A DNA stretch of 64,000 nt from Actinomycetota bacterium (GCA_009668945.1 SBEH01000003.1:62001-126000); one strand, 5' to 3'; shown: positions 5,942 to 15,176, numbered from the stretch's first letter. Numbers and translations: made by a program. Notes: generated by a model from the sequence alone, not told the origin.

Positions 5942-8338
5942 ATGCGTCTGATCATCTCTGAGAAGAACATCGCTGCGCGCCGCATCGCCGAGATACTCGC
6001 GGTCGGCAAGCCCGCGTCCGGCAAGGTCTACACCACGCCCGTGTACACGTTCCGTCGCGACGGCGAGGACTGGGTCTCGATCGGCCTCAAGGGCCACATC
6101 ATGGGCGTCGACTTCCCGCCGATGCTGGGCGAGACGGATCTGAAGCGCTGGAGCCTCGAGGCGCTGCCGACGCTCGCCCGGGCCGACGTGGAGAAGGTAC
6201 CGACGGAGAAGGGCATCATCCAGTCGATCAAGAGTCTCGCCAAGAAGGCGGACCGCGTCGTGATCGCGACCGACTTCGATCGCGAGGGCGAGCTCATCGG
6301 TGCCGACGCACGCGACGTCGTGCGCACGGCCAACAATGACGTGCTGGTCTCACGCGTGCGCTTCTCAGCGATCACCAAAGACGAGATCGAGCGGGCATTC
6401 GCGAACGAAGGCGAGCTGTCGGAAGCGCTAGCACAGGCGGGAGAGACCCGGCAGGAGATCGACCTCATCTGGGGCGCAGTGCTCACGCGCTACCTGACAC
6501 TCGCGCTGCAGACGGTGACCCGCAAACCGTTCGGCGACGTGCTCTCCTCAGGGCGTGTTCAGACGCCCACGCTCAAGCTGATCTGCGACCGGGAGAAGGC
6601 GCGCGAAGCATTCGTCCCGCAGGACTACTGGGTCGTGCGCGCAACGTTCGCCGAGAACGGTGACGAGTTCGCTGCCGGCCACTCGGCCGAGAAGTTCGAC
6701 TCCGAGGGCGCCGCGCGCGCCGTTCTCGATGCCGTGAGCGGTGCACAAGAGGGTGTTGTGGAGGCTGTGAAGCGCACGAAGCGCCAGCAGAACCCGCCGA
6801 CTCCGTTCAACACCACGGCGCTGATGGCCGCGGCCGCTTCTGAAGGGCTGTCACCGGCACAGACGATGCGTATCGCCGAGTCGCTGTATATGAGTGGCCT
6901 GATCTCGTACCCGCGCGTAGACAACACGGTGTATCCGCCGAGCCTGGATCTCAAGGGCATCCTCCGCGCGTTGGCGGAGGTGCCGTTCTACCGCGAGCAC
7001 ACCCAGCGGCTGCTCTCGCGCGAGGCGCTCCACGCTACCCGCGGCTCCAAGGAAGCGACAGACCATCCTCCCATCCACCCCACCGGGGCGGCGGATTCCG
7101 ACAAGATGGATCCCCAGGCGTGGAAGCTGTACAACCTCGTCGCCCGCCGGTTCATGGCAACGCTCTCCGAACCGGCCGTGATCGAGGGGACGCGCGTGGA
7201 CATCTCCGTCTCGCACGAGCGCTTCGTGGCCCGCGGCGACGTGGTCGTCGCTCCCGGCTACCGCACGATCTACCCGTACGGCCTGCGCAAGGACGAGCAC
7301 CTGCCCACACTCGACGAGGGACAGCGCGTCCGCTTCCTCGGCGCCGAGATGGAGGGCAAGCAGACGCAACCGCCGAGCCGCTACTCGCAGGGACGTCTCA
7401 TCCAGAAGATGGAGGAGCTCGGCCTCGGCACCAAGGCGACCCGTCACGACATCATCCAGACGCTCTTCGACCGCAAGTACATCGCCAACGACCCGGTCGA
7501 GCCGACGCACAAGGGACGCAGCGTCATCAACGCGCTGTCGATGTACGCGAGCGAGATCACCACGCCCGACATGACGGTGGCGCTCGATGCGGAGATGGAC
7601 GCCATCGCCAGCGGTCGGTCCACGTTGCCGGTGGTAGTGGGGCACTCGAAGGACGCGCTTGCGGTGGCCCTAGAGGAACTGATGCCGCGGGTCGGCGAGG
7701 TCGCCGAGATGCTCAAGGACGCGATCGACGAAGACGCGAAGGTCGGCAAGTGCCCGCAGTCCGGGCACGACCTGCTCATCAAGTTCTCGCCGAGGAACCG
7801 CAACTACTTCGTCGGATGCACTGGGTATCCGGAGTGCACGGTCACCTACCCCCTGCCGAAGAACGCAAAGTACAGCGCGGTGGAGGAGTTGTGTCCTGAG
7901 TGCGGCACGCCGCAGGTGTTGGTCATCCAGTTCAAGAAGCGTCCGCGCGTCATGTGTCTGAACACCGAGTGTCCCACCAAGCGGGGCCCGGAGATCATCA
8001 TCGCACGGGACGCGTGTCCGACTGGCGATCACGGCGACCTGGTGGTGCACTACTCGGGCACGGGCAGCAGGTACGTGCGATGCACGAACTTCGAGAATTG
8101 CCGCACCTCGTACCCGCTGCCGCAGTCCGGCGAGATCGAGCCGACCGACGAGCGGTGCGACTGCGGCACGCCCAAGATCATCGTGCACACCAAGAAGGGG
8201 CCGTGGAAGATCTGCATCGATCCCGAGTGTCCGCTGAAGCCGCCGCGGCCGGCGGGGCGTCGAAAGGCCGGCGGCGGGAAGAAGGCCGGCGGCGGGAAGA
8301 AGGCCGGCGGCGGGAAGAAGGCCGGCGGCGCCACGTAG
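5942..8338 (+). CDS. topA: DNA topoisomerase I with C-terminal zinc ribbons
   Basis: This is a type IA topoisomerase of 798 residues that relaxes negative supercoils through a 5'-phosphotyrosyl intermediate. The Toprim acidic residues appear in ISEK near the N-terminus and in ATDFDREGELIG (about residue 112), and the active-site tyrosine lies in LISYPRVDNTVYP (about residue 323). The N-terminus (MRLIISEKNIAARRIAEILA) and YPR-x-DNTVYP resemble the archaeal-like branch more than E. coli TopA. The C-terminus holds four Cys-paired zinc ribbon units and ends in Gly/Lys hexapeptide repeats. I use the ATG at 5942; a TTG 30 bases upstream is in frame but would add an unconserved leader. Confidence 0.95.
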   Translation: MRLIISEKNIAARRIAEILAVGKPASGKVYTTPVYTFRRDGEDWVSIGLKGHIMGVDFPPMLGETDLKRWSLEALPTLARADVEKVPTEKGIIQSIKSLAKKADRVVIATDFDREGELIGADARDVVRTANNDVLVSRVRFSAITKDEIERAFANEGELSEALAQAGETRQEIDLIWGAVLTRYLTLALQTVTRKPFGDVLSSGRVQTPTLKLICDREKAREAFVPQDYWVVRATFAENGDEFAAGHSAEKFDSEGAARAVLDAVSGAQEGVVEAVKRTKRQQNPPTPFNTTALMAAAASEGLSPAQTMRIAESLYMSGLISYPRVDNTVYPPSLDLKGILRALAEVPFYREHTQRLLSREALHATRGSKEATDHPPIHPTGAADSDKMDPQAWKLYNLVARRFMATLSEPAVIEGTRVDISVSHERFVARGDVVVAPGYRTIYPYGLRKDEHLPTLDEGQRVRFLGAEMEGKQTQPPSRYSQGRLIQKMEELGLGTKATRHDIIQTLFDRKYIANDPVEPTHKGRSVINALSMYASEITTPDMTVALDAEMDAIASGRSTLPVVVGHSKDALAVALEELMPRVGEVAEMLKDAIDEDAKVGKCPQSGHDLLIKFSPRNRNYFVGCTGYPECTVTYPLPKNAKYSAVEELCPECGTPQVLVIQFKKRPRVMCLNTECPTKRGPEIIIARDACPTGDHGDLVVHYSGTGSRYVRCTNFENCRTSYPLPQSGEIEPTDERCDCGTPKIIVHTKKGPWKICIDPECPLKPPRPAGRRKAGGGKKAGGGKKAGGGKKAGGAT
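8264..8335 (+). repeat. 18-bp tandem repeat in the topA 3' end
   Basis: Three exact 18-bp units (8264-8281, 8282-8299, 8300-8317) plus a partial fourth (8318-8335) encode Lys-Ala-Gly-Gly-Gly-Lys. They give the topoisomerase a basic, flexible tail, which may help bind DNA. Exact repeats like these can change copy number by slippage. Confidence 0.9.
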
Positions 8339-8470
8339 CCGAGTGCCGCTCGGCCGCGCAAGCCGCGGTCGCCGCTTCGGCGCATGGTAGAATCCTCCGC
8401 GAACGCTTCGGACAGCTTCCACCTGCCTCGAACTGGCACGGCGTTCCACCCGGGGAGGGGTCGACTCCGC

Positions 8471-9406
8471 ATGTCAATGCCCAAGGTAACGGTCGTCGGC
8501 GCAGGCCAGGTCGGTGCCACTGCTGCCTTCCTGATGGCCCTCAAGGGGCTTGCCGACATCGTTCTGGTCGATGTCGCCGAGGGGATTCCGCAGGGCAAGG
8601 CGCTCGACATGATGCACGCGCGGTCGATCGAGGCGTTCGGAGCGACGGTGACGGGCACGAACGAGTACGGACCTACCGCTGACTCGGACGTCGTTGTGGT
8701 CACCGCGGGACTGCCCCGCAAGCCCGGCATGACCCGTGAGGACCTGCTGGCCGCCAACGGGGCGATCGTGCGCTCCGTCATGGCCGAGGTCAGCTCCGTG
8801 TCGCCCGAGGCGATCGTCATTCTGGTCACGAATCCCCTCGACGTCATGGCGCACCTGGCGTGGCGCGTGTCGGGGTTCCCTGCCTCGCGCGTGATGGGAA
8901 TGGGCGGGGTGCTCGACTCGGCCCGGTTCGCCTACTTCATTGCGCAGGCGACCGGCGCGCCCGTCTCCGAGATCGCCGCGGTCGTCATCGGAGCGCACGG
9001 CGACACGATGGTACCGCTGCCGCGCTTCTCGACCGTGCGAGGCGAGCCACTCTCCGAGATGCTTCCCGCCGATGAGGTCGCCGAGGTCGTGCGCCGGACG
9101 GTTCACGGCGGCGCGGAGGTAGTGTCGCTGCTGAAGTCCGGAAGCGCCTTCTACGCACCGGGAGCTTCGGTGGCGAGGATGGTGACCGCGATCCTCGGCG
9201 ACACGCGCGAAGTGCTGCCGTCGTGCGTGCTCCTGGATGGGCAGTACGGGCTGAGCGGGCTGCACTTGAACGTGCCCGCTGCGATAGGCCGCGCTGGAGT
9301 GCTGGACGTGCCCGAATGGCCGCTCGACGATGCCGAATTGGCCGCGCTTCGGGCGTCGGCGGCCGGTGTGGCGGAGACGCTGGCGACTCTCGACTTGGAG
9401 GTCTGA
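8471..9406 (+). CDS. mdh: Malate dehydrogenase (NAD-dependent)
   Basis: The enzyme interconverts malate and oxaloacetate. The 311-residue protein has the NAD-binding GAGQVG motif (residues 10-15), the substrate loop LPRKPGMTR with Arg83 and Arg89, Arg151, and the catalytic His175 in GAHGDTMVPL. Arg at the position where lactate dehydrogenases have Gln indicates malate rather than lactate. It is of the LDH-like MDH group. I use the ATG at 8471, downstream of GGAGGGG; a second ATG two codons later is possible. TAGAAT at 8388-8393 may be a -10 element. The fumarase alpha subunit gene begins three bases after the stop, giving a malate-fumarate unit. Confidence 0.93.
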   Translation: MSMPKVTVVGAGQVGATAAFLMALKGLADIVLVDVAEGIPQGKALDMMHARSIEAFGATVTGTNEYGPTADSDVVVVTAGLPRKPGMTREDLLAANGAIVRSVMAEVSSVSPEAIVILVTNPLDVMAHLAWRVSGFPASRVMGMGGVLDSARFAYFIAQATGAPVSEIAAVVIGAHGDTMVPLPRFSTVRGEPLSEMLPADEVAEVVRRTVHGGAEVVSLLKSGSAFYAPGASVARMVTAILGDTREVLPSCVLLDGQYGLSGLHLNVPAAIGRAGVLDVPEWPLDDAELAALRASAAGVAETLATLDLEV

Positions 9407-9409
9407 CCC

Positions 9410-10249
9410 GTGCCGACCGCCGCCGACATCGCGGGCGCAGTGCGCTCGGCCATAGCCGAGGCCGCATGCACGCTCCGCGGTGATGTCCGAGAGGCCGTGG
9501 CGGCCGCCGCCGAGACCGAGCCCTCCGAGCGGGGGCGGGAGGTGCTCGCCCAGCTGCTCGACAATGCCCGTGTCGCACGCCAGGACCGCGTGCCGCTGTG
9601 CCAGGACACGGGGACCGTCTGGGTCTGGGTGGAGCTCGGCGAAGACGCGTGGCCCGGTCACGGCCTGCAGCCGGCCATCGACGCAGCGGTGGCCGCGGCC
9701 TACCGGGACAACTCACTCAGGATGAGCGTCGCGCGCGACGCGCTGGGCGACCGCTCCAACACCGGCGACAACACGCCCGCGTTCGTGGACATCACCGCTC
9801 GACCCGGCACCGGGGCGACAGTTCATGTGATGCTCAAGGGCGGTGGCTCGGACAACGCGAGCGCGCTTGCGATGTTAGACCCCGCGGCGGGCGAGGCCGG
9901 GGTCCGCGCGTTCGTGCTTGAGACAGTGTCGGCCAGGGCCACGGGCGCGTGCCCGCCGATCGTGGTGGGTGTCGGTATCGGCGGGACGTTCGACTCGGTT
10001 GCCAAGCTCGCGAAGAAGGCGCTCTTGCGTCCGCTTGGATCTCCGGCGCCCTCGCCGGCGGCATCTGCACTCGAGGCGCATCTGCTCGCCGACATCAACG
10101 CACTCGGCATCGGTCCGGCCGGACTGGGCGGTGCTACCACCGCGCTTGCCGCTCATGTCATGAGTGCGCCATGCCACATCGCCACACTGCCCGTCGCCGT
10201 GAACCTGGGCTGTTCGGCTATGCGCAGCGTCACCATCGAGGTCCCGTAG
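9410..10249 (+). CDS. Class I fumarate hydratase, alpha (N-terminal) subunit
   Basis: The 279-residue protein matches the Fe-S hydro-lyase alpha subunit of heterodimeric fumarase (or L-tartrate dehydratase). The early motif VPLCQDTGTVWVW, the mid motif VMLKGGGSDN, and a GACPPIVVGVGIGG segment carry the cluster and substrate residues, including Cys in PLCQD and in GACPP. The start is GTG at 9410 with TTGGAGG at 9395-9401. Its location next to mdh favours fumarase. The beta subunit is not adjacent; it follows after an MFS gene. Confidence 0.9.
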   Translation: MPTAADIAGAVRSAIAEAACTLRGDVREAVAAAAETEPSERGREVLAQLLDNARVARQDRVPLCQDTGTVWVWVELGEDAWPGHGLQPAIDAAVAAAYRDNSLRMSVARDALGDRSNTGDNTPAFVDITARPGTGATVHVMLKGGGSDNASALAMLDPAAGEAGVRAFVLETVSARATGACPPIVVGVGIGGTFDSVAKLAKKALLRPLGSPAPSPAASALEAHLLADINALGIGPAGLGGATTALAAHVMSAPCHIATLPVAVNLGCSAMRSVTIEVP

Positions 10250-10252
10250 GCG

Positions 10253-11698
10253 ATGGCCGACGAAGCCGCGGTGCTCGAAACGCCCAAGGTCCGCTACTCG
10301 GCGGTGCTCAAGAACAAGCGTTTCCGGGCGCTCTGGACGTCTCAGTTCATAAGCGGCATCGGCGACTGGCTCGTCATCGGTCTGCTGATCCCGCTGGTGA
10401 CGACGCTCACCGGCGGATCCTCGTTCGCTGTCGCCGGCATCATGATCGCGAAGATCATCCCGTCACTTCTGTTCTCATCCTTCATCGGGGTGTTCGTCGA
10501 CCGATTCGATCGCAGGCGCCTGATGATCGCGTGCGATCTGGCGCGTGCGCTGCTCACGCTGTTCCTGCTGTTCACCAACAGCCTCGCGGTCATCTACATG
10601 ACGGTGCTGCTCATGGAGGTCGCATCGCTCTTCTACACGCCGGCGCGCAATTCGCTCGTGCCCAGGATCGTCGCCGAAGACGAGATCGCGGTGGCGAACG
10701 GGCTCGCGTATACGACGCAGCAGGCGAGCATGCTCATCGGTCTGACGATGTCCGGCGCGATACTCGCCGGGTTCGAGGCGATCGTGCGCAACGTCCTCTC
10801 CAGCGGCGTCCCGTTCGTCGACGTCCTCGTAGGTCCGCTGGCGCCCGCACTGCTCGGGCCGCGTGCGGGCGTCGTGCTCAACAGCCTCACATTCGTGTTC
10901 TCGGCCGTCATGCTGTGGACGATCAGGATCCGAGTGCGTGCCGAGCGGGAGGAGATGCACTTCGACCTGTCGCTTGTCGGCCGCGATGTGCTCGAGTCCT
11001 TCCGGTTCCTCGGCGAACACAGGGAGCTGCGCGGGCTGCTCGTGACGGTCGGCATGGCGATTCTCGGCGGCGGTGCCATCATCACTGTCGGCCTGGCCTA
11101 CGTGCAGGGCATCCTCGCCGACGGTCTGCCGATCCTCGACCACTTCCAGGCGATAAGCAATCTGGTCGCAGCGCCGCAGACGTTCGTTCTTGTGCTGCTG
11201 GCGCTCGGCATGGCCACGGGTGCTGTCGTCGTTCCGCGTCTGGCCCGGCGCATACCGCTTCAGCTTCTGTTTCTCGGTGCGGTCACGACCTTCGGCGCTA
11301 CGATGCTCGTCTTCGCCAGCGTCGGTGTGTACTGGGTGTCGATCGTATTCGGTTTCACCGCCGGCTTCTGCATCGCGTGCCTTACGGTGGCCGGGAACAC
11401 GTACGTGGCCCGCACTGTATCCGACGACATCCGGGGGCGTGTGTTCACGGCCCAGGAGTCTGTGATCCGCGTCTCGCTCCTGCTCTCCATGGTGGTCGTG
11501 GCGCCTCTGGCCGACCTCCTGGGCGCGCTGATCCGGAAGCTCAGCGCGGGCATGGCGAACCCGAGCTGGTTCACCGGCCCTCGCGTTACCCTGCAGATCG
11601 CGTCGCTGATCGTGCTCTCGGCGGCGTACTATGCATATCGCACGCTCAACTGGCGTATCGCCGAGGTGCCGAGCGGAATGACCGGAGTCATCCGATGA
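10253..11698 (+). CDS. MFS transporter, EntS-like (MFS_3) exporter family
   Basis: This 481-residue protein has about 12 hydrophobic segments and the MFS signature in the loop after helix 2 (VDRFDRRRLMI). The overall pattern (NKRFRALWTSQFISGIGDWL start, TPARNSLVPRIV) is that of the MFS_3 group of drug and siderophore exporters. It lies 3 bases after the fumarase alpha gene and overlaps the fumarase beta start by 4 bases, so it is translated within the fumarase operon. The substrate is unknown; transport of a dicarboxylate would suit the context but the family does not show it. Confidence 0.88.
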   Translation: MADEAAVLETPKVRYSAVLKNKRFRALWTSQFISGIGDWLVIGLLIPLVTTLTGGSSFAVAGIMIAKIIPSLLFSSFIGVFVDRFDRRRLMIACDLARALLTLFLLFTNSLAVIYMTVLLMEVASLFYTPARNSLVPRIVAEDEIAVANGLAYTTQQASMLIGLTMSGAILAGFEAIVRNVLSSGVPFVDVLVGPLAPALLGPRAGVVLNSLTFVFSAVMLWTIRIRVRAEREEMHFDLSLVGRDVLESFRFLGEHRELRGLLVTVGMAILGGGAIITVGLAYVQGILADGLPILDHFQAISNLVAAPQTFVLVLLALGMATGAVVVPRLARRIPLQLLFLGAVTTFGATMLVFASVGVYWVSIVFGFTAGFCIACLTVAGNTYVARTVSDDIRGRVFTAQESVIRVSLLLSMVVVAPLADLLGALIRKLSAGMANPSWFTGPRVTLQIASLIVLSAAYYAYRTLNWRIAEVPSGMTGVIR

Positions 11699-12258
11699 CC
11701 GAGCCCGTCCGCGTATGCCTTCCCCGCGACGCCGGCCTGCTGCGCACGCTTGCGGCCGGGACGCACGTCTTGCTGAGCGGGGCCGTATACACGGCGCGCG
11801 ACGCGACGCATGCGCGTCTTGCCGCCGAGCTCGAGCGTACCGGCGAGCTGCCGTTTGGGCTAGCGGGAGCCGTGCTGTTCTATGCGGGTCCGACGCCCCC
11901 GGCAGCGGGACGTCCCGTCGGCTCGGTCGGACCGACCACCGCCAGGCGGATGGACACCTGGACCCCCGCGTTCCTCGACGCCGGGATCGTGGCGACCATC
12001 GGCAAGGGTGCGCGCTCGGAACGCGTTCGCGAGGCGTGCGTGCGCAACCGTGCGGTGTATCTCGCCGCGGTGGGCGGTGCGGCCGCGCTGCTCGCTACGC
12101 ACGTGACGTCGGTGGAGCCGGTCGCATGGGGCGAGCTCGGCACCGAGGCGCTCGTGCGCATGGACGTTCGGGACTTCCCCGTGTGGGTAGCGATCGATGC
12201 CGAAGGGCATGACCTCTATGCGGAAGCCCGGGCAGAGTGGCAGGCAGCGGGGGAATAG
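11695..12258 (+). CDS. Class I fumarate hydratase, beta (C-terminal) subunit
   Basis: The 187-residue product matches the beta subunit/C-terminal domain of class I fumarase: an early GTHVLLSGAVYTARDATHARL motif, GPTTARRMD, and IGKGARSERVREAC. It completes the enzyme with the alpha subunit at 9410. The ATG overlaps the MFS stop (ATGA). Its stop is one base before the tmk start, so the operon continues into DNA replication genes. Confidence 0.9.
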   Translation: MTEPVRVCLPRDAGLLRTLAAGTHVLLSGAVYTARDATHARLAAELERTGELPFGLAGAVLFYAGPTPPAAGRPVGSVGPTTARRMDTWTPAFLDAGIVATIGKGARSERVREACVRNRAVYLAAVGGAAALLATHVTSVEPVAWGELGTEALVRMDVRDFPVWVAIDAEGHDLYAEARAEWQAAGE

Positions 12259-12259
12259 G

Positions 12260-12901
12260 ATGGCAGGCCTCTTCATCACCTTCGAAGGCGGCGACGGCTC
12301 CGGCAAGTCGACGCAGATCGCGATGCTCGCCGAGCGGCTGCGCGCGCTCGGTCATGACGTGCGAAGCTTCCGCGAGCCTGGGGGCGTAGCCGCGGGCGAC
12401 GCGGGCGAACGAATCCGGGACATCCTCCTCGACCCCGTGAACGCGGATCTCGGCGTACGCGCCGAGCTGCTCCTATACGAGGCGAGCCGGGCTCAGCTCA
12501 CCGAGCAGCACTACCGCCCGGCCCTCGATGCCGGGGCAATCGTGCTGTGCGACCGGTACGCCGACTCCAGCGTCGCGTATCAGGGCTACGGGCGCGCTGT
12601 GCTTCCGGTTGCCGAGGTGCAGGAGCTGAATCGCATCGCCACGGGCGGGCTTGTGCCCGACCTCACCTTGCTGCTCGATGTCGATGCCGCATCCGGGCTC
12701 GCGCAGGCGACCTCGGCCGGGGCCGACCGTCTTGAAGCAGCCGGACGGGAGTTCCACGAACGCGTACGCGAGGGCTACCTTGAGATAGCCCGGGCCGAGC
12801 CCGGACGGGTGAAAGTGATCGGGCGGGCGCCGGTCGAGCAGGTGGCCGACGAGATCTGGTCGCACGTCCAGCCGCTGCTTTCGCGAATCGGGCGGGAATG
12901 A
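12260..12901 (+). CDS. tmk: Thymidylate kinase
   Basis: The enzyme phosphorylates dTMP to dTDP. The 213-residue protein has the P-loop GGDGSGKST (residues 10-18), the DR(Y/H) dTMP-binding motif in CDRYADSSVAYQGYGR, and the lid region behind it. The ATG at 12260 is one base after the fumarase beta stop, with GGGGGAATAGG serving as ribosome site; an in-frame ATG further upstream is inside the previous gene. The 3' end overlaps holB by 4 bases. tmk-holB adjacency is common in bacteria. Confidence 0.95.
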   Translation: MAGLFITFEGGDGSGKSTQIAMLAERLRALGHDVRSFREPGGVAAGDAGERIRDILLDPVNADLGVRAELLLYEASRAQLTEQHYRPALDAGAIVLCDRYADSSVAYQGYGRAVLPVAEVQELNRIATGGLVPDLTLLLDVDAASGLAQATSAGADRLEAAGREFHERVREGYLEIARAEPGRVKVIGRAPVEQVADEIWSHVQPLLSRIGRE

Positions 12902-14031
12902 CGCGCGTGACCACGTCGGTGTGGAACGATCTCGTCGGGCAGCGCCGGGCGACTGCCTTCCTCAAGCGCGCTGCGGCCTCGGGGACGATCGCGCACGCGT
13001 ACCTGTTCGTGGGACCGACTGGCGCCGGCAAGAAGTCGGCCGCCAGGGCGCTGGCATGCACGCTGTTCTGCCCGGACCTCGGCTGCGGCTCGTGCCCGGC
13101 GTGCAGACGCATACACTCTGGATCGCATCCGGACTTCCACCTCGTGGCTCCGGGCGGGGTCGCGGGTTATGTGATCGAGCAGGTGCACGAGATGATCCGG
13201 GACGTCCACCTCAAGCCGATCGAGGCGTCGCACAAGGTCTACGTACTCGAAGACGTCGGGCGTTTCAACGAGTCCTCGGCGAACGCCTTCCTGAAGACGC
13301 TCGAAGAGCCGCCCGAAGACGTCGTCATCATCCTGCTTGCCGACGACTACGACGACGTTCTTCCGACGATAGCATCGCGCTGCCAGGTCGTCCGGTTCTC
13401 TCCGGTCGCCGAGTCGGTCGCGCGGGCGCTCGTGGTCGAGCGTACTGGCGCCAGTGAGGACGAAGCGAAAGCCGCGCTGGCGGCGGCCGGCAACGTCATC
13501 CCACGCGCCATCGCGTTCCTGAACTCGGCGGGCCGACGCAATGCGCGTGCGACGATCATGTCGATACTCAAGCGTCTCACCGTCATGGACGGGCACGACG
13601 TGCTGCTGGCGGCACGAGAGCTGCTGACGGCAGTGCGTGCGCCGGTCGAAGAGATGAAGGAGATCCAAGCCGAAGAAGCCGATGCCGCACGCGAGTACCT
13701 CTCAAAGGGCGGCGTGACCACCATGGAGAAGCGCCACAAGCGAGAGCTGACCGCGCAGGAGCGCGACGGGATCACGGAGATCATGAGTGTGACGGAGAGC
13801 TGGCTTCGGGACTGTCTGGTCATGGCCAAAGGGATGCCCGAGTTGGTCGCCAACGTGGACACTGCGGATGCCACCGCCGAGGTGGCAGCAGTGCTCAGCG
13901 TGCCGGCCGCGTTGCGAGGCCTGGACCGCGTCCGCGCCGCGCGCGAACGCATCGCCTATAATGTGAGCCCCCAGCTGGTCGTCGAGGCCATGCTGTTCGA
14001 CATACAGGAGGTCTTGCGATGCCCACGGTAG
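12898..14031 (+). CDS. holB: DNA polymerase III delta' subunit
   Basis: This is a 377-residue clamp-loader subunit. It has the VGQ motif (LVGQRRA), a P-loop (GPTGAGKK, residues 39-46), a zinc module with Cys58, Cys63, Cys66 and Cys69, and the sensor-1 region SSANAFLKTLEEPPEDVVIILL typical of DnaX/HolB. The C-terminal third is the helical collar domain. The ATG overlaps the tmk stop. A GTG three codons in is an alternative start. Its 3' end overlaps the PSP1 gene by 13 bases. Confidence 0.92.
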   Translation: MTRVTTSVWNDLVGQRRATAFLKRAAASGTIAHAYLFVGPTGAGKKSAARALACTLFCPDLGCGSCPACRRIHSGSHPDFHLVAPGGVAGYVIEQVHEMIRDVHLKPIEASHKVYVLEDVGRFNESSANAFLKTLEEPPEDVVIILLADDYDDVLPTIASRCQVVRFSPVAESVARALVVERTGASEDEAKAALAAAGNVIPRAIAFLNSAGRRNARATIMSILKRLTVMDGHDVLLAARELLTAVRAPVEEMKEIQAEEADAAREYLSKGGVTTMEKRHKRELTAQERDGITEIMSVTESWLRDCLVMAKGMPELVANVDTADATAEVAAVLSVPAALRGLDRVRAARERIAYNVSPQLVVEAMLFDIQEVLRCPR

Positions 14032-15176
14032 TGGGAGTGAAGTTCCCGTACGCCGGTCGCGTACTGTGGTTCGATCCGGCGGGCGCCGAGCCCGCGGAAG
14101 GCGACTGTGTGATAGTCACGACCGAGCGGGGTCAGGAGTTCGGCGAAGTGGTTACGCCTGCGCGCGAAGTCGACCCGGCCGACCTTCCGGCGGAGCTGAA
14201 GCCGGTCGTACGCGTCGCCGATGCTAACGACCACGCACGGGCCGAGTCCCTGCACGAGCGCGAGCGCGAGGAGATGGAACGCTTTCGCGCGCTGGTGACC
14301 GAGCACGGTCTGGACATGAAGCCGATAGGCGCAGAACACCTCTTCGACGACTCGAAGATCGTCTTCTACTTCGCGGCCGAGGAACGCGTGGACTTCCGCG
14401 AACTCGTGCGGGAGCTCGCAGCCGAACTGCACAACCGCATCGACATGCGACAGGTCGGCGTCCGAGACGAGGCGCGCATGATCGGCGGGCTGGGGCACTG
14501 TGGCCAGCAACTGTGCTGCGTGCGTTTCGCGGGCGAGTTCCAGCCCGTTTCGATCCGGATGGCCAAGGAGCAGGACCTGCCGCTGAATCCCTTGAAGATA
14601 AGTGGCCTGTGTGGCAGACTCATGTGCTGCTTGCGGTACGAGTACGACGCGTACAAGGACTTCAAGCAGCGCGCGCCCAAGGTCGGGACGCCGGTGGACT
14701 TTCCGGACGGTTCGGCCGGTAGGATATCAGCGCACAACGTCCCGCGCGAGCTGCTGACGGTGCGGCAGCAGGGAGGTCCGGAGATCACGGTTCCGCTCGA
14801 GGCGCTTGATTGCAGCGCCGGCCGGGGCTGTCCGTGCAAGCTGGACGCGAGCGCCGTACCGCAGCAAGCGGGCGGTCTCGGGCCGACGCGCGGCACCGCT
14901 CCTGCGCTCCGGGAAGCGGACCGGTCTGGCGAGGCGCAGGGCGCTCCGCGAGCGCAGCAGCCGCAGCGCAAGCGGCGGAGCGCCAAGCCCAGTGAGGGCG
15001 CGCAGCAGAGCGGGTCGCAGGGACAGACGCAGCGTCAGCCGAAGAGCCGCGGTCCGAAACCGCAACAGGCGGCGCAGCAGGGACCGTCCGGACAGGACGG
15101 GCAGGCGGCGAGCGGCGCGCGCCGTAGGCGAAGGCGCCGCCCGCGCACGGACGGCGGGAGCACGGCAAGCGAGTAG
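14019..15176 (+). CDS. PSP1-domain protein of the RicT/YaaT family
   Basis: Residues 1-275 match the RicT/YaaT family: the PSP1 domain with conserved cysteines in GLGHCGQQLCC and GLCGRLMCCLRYE, and CSAGRGCPC further on. In Bacillus, RicT acts in the RicAFT complex, which binds Fe-S clusters and affects mRNA maturation. The last 110 residues are a Gln/Arg/Gly/Pro-rich tail ending in a run of arginines, much longer than the usual tail and probably disordered and RNA-binding. The start has AGGAGG at 14008-14013. It follows tmk-holB as in many Gram-positive genomes. Confidence 0.9.
   Translation: MPTVVGVKFPYAGRVLWFDPAGAEPAEGDCVIVTTERGQEFGEVVTPAREVDPADLPAELKPVVRVADANDHARAESLHEREREEMERFRALVTEHGLDMKPIGAEHLFDDSKIVFYFAAEERVDFRELVRELAAELHNRIDMRQVGVRDEARMIGGLGHCGQQLCCVRFAGEFQPVSIRMAKEQDLPLNPLKISGLCGRLMCCLRYEYDAYKDFKQRAPKVGTPVDFPDGSAGRISAHNVPRELLTVRQQGGPEITVPLEALDCSAGRGCPCKLDASAVPQQAGGLGPTRGTAPALREADRSGEAQGAPRAQQPQRKRRSAKPSEGAQQSGSQGQTQRQPKSRGPKPQQAAQQGPSGQDGQAASGARRRRRRRPRTDGGSTASE

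Noticed and set aside
8264-8335. Short regular repeats as a CRISPR array
   Set aside because: The units are directly abutting and in frame inside topA, with no spacers and no cas genes.
8474-9661. A 395-codon minus-strand open frame over mdh
   Set aside because: Shadow of mdh and fumarase alpha codons; no recognisable domain.
9949-12258. A 769-codon open frame running across fumarase alpha, MFS and fumarase beta
   Set aside because: Only its last 187 codons (from 11695) are the fumarase beta gene; the rest is an Arg/His-rich shadow of the MFS gene in another frame.
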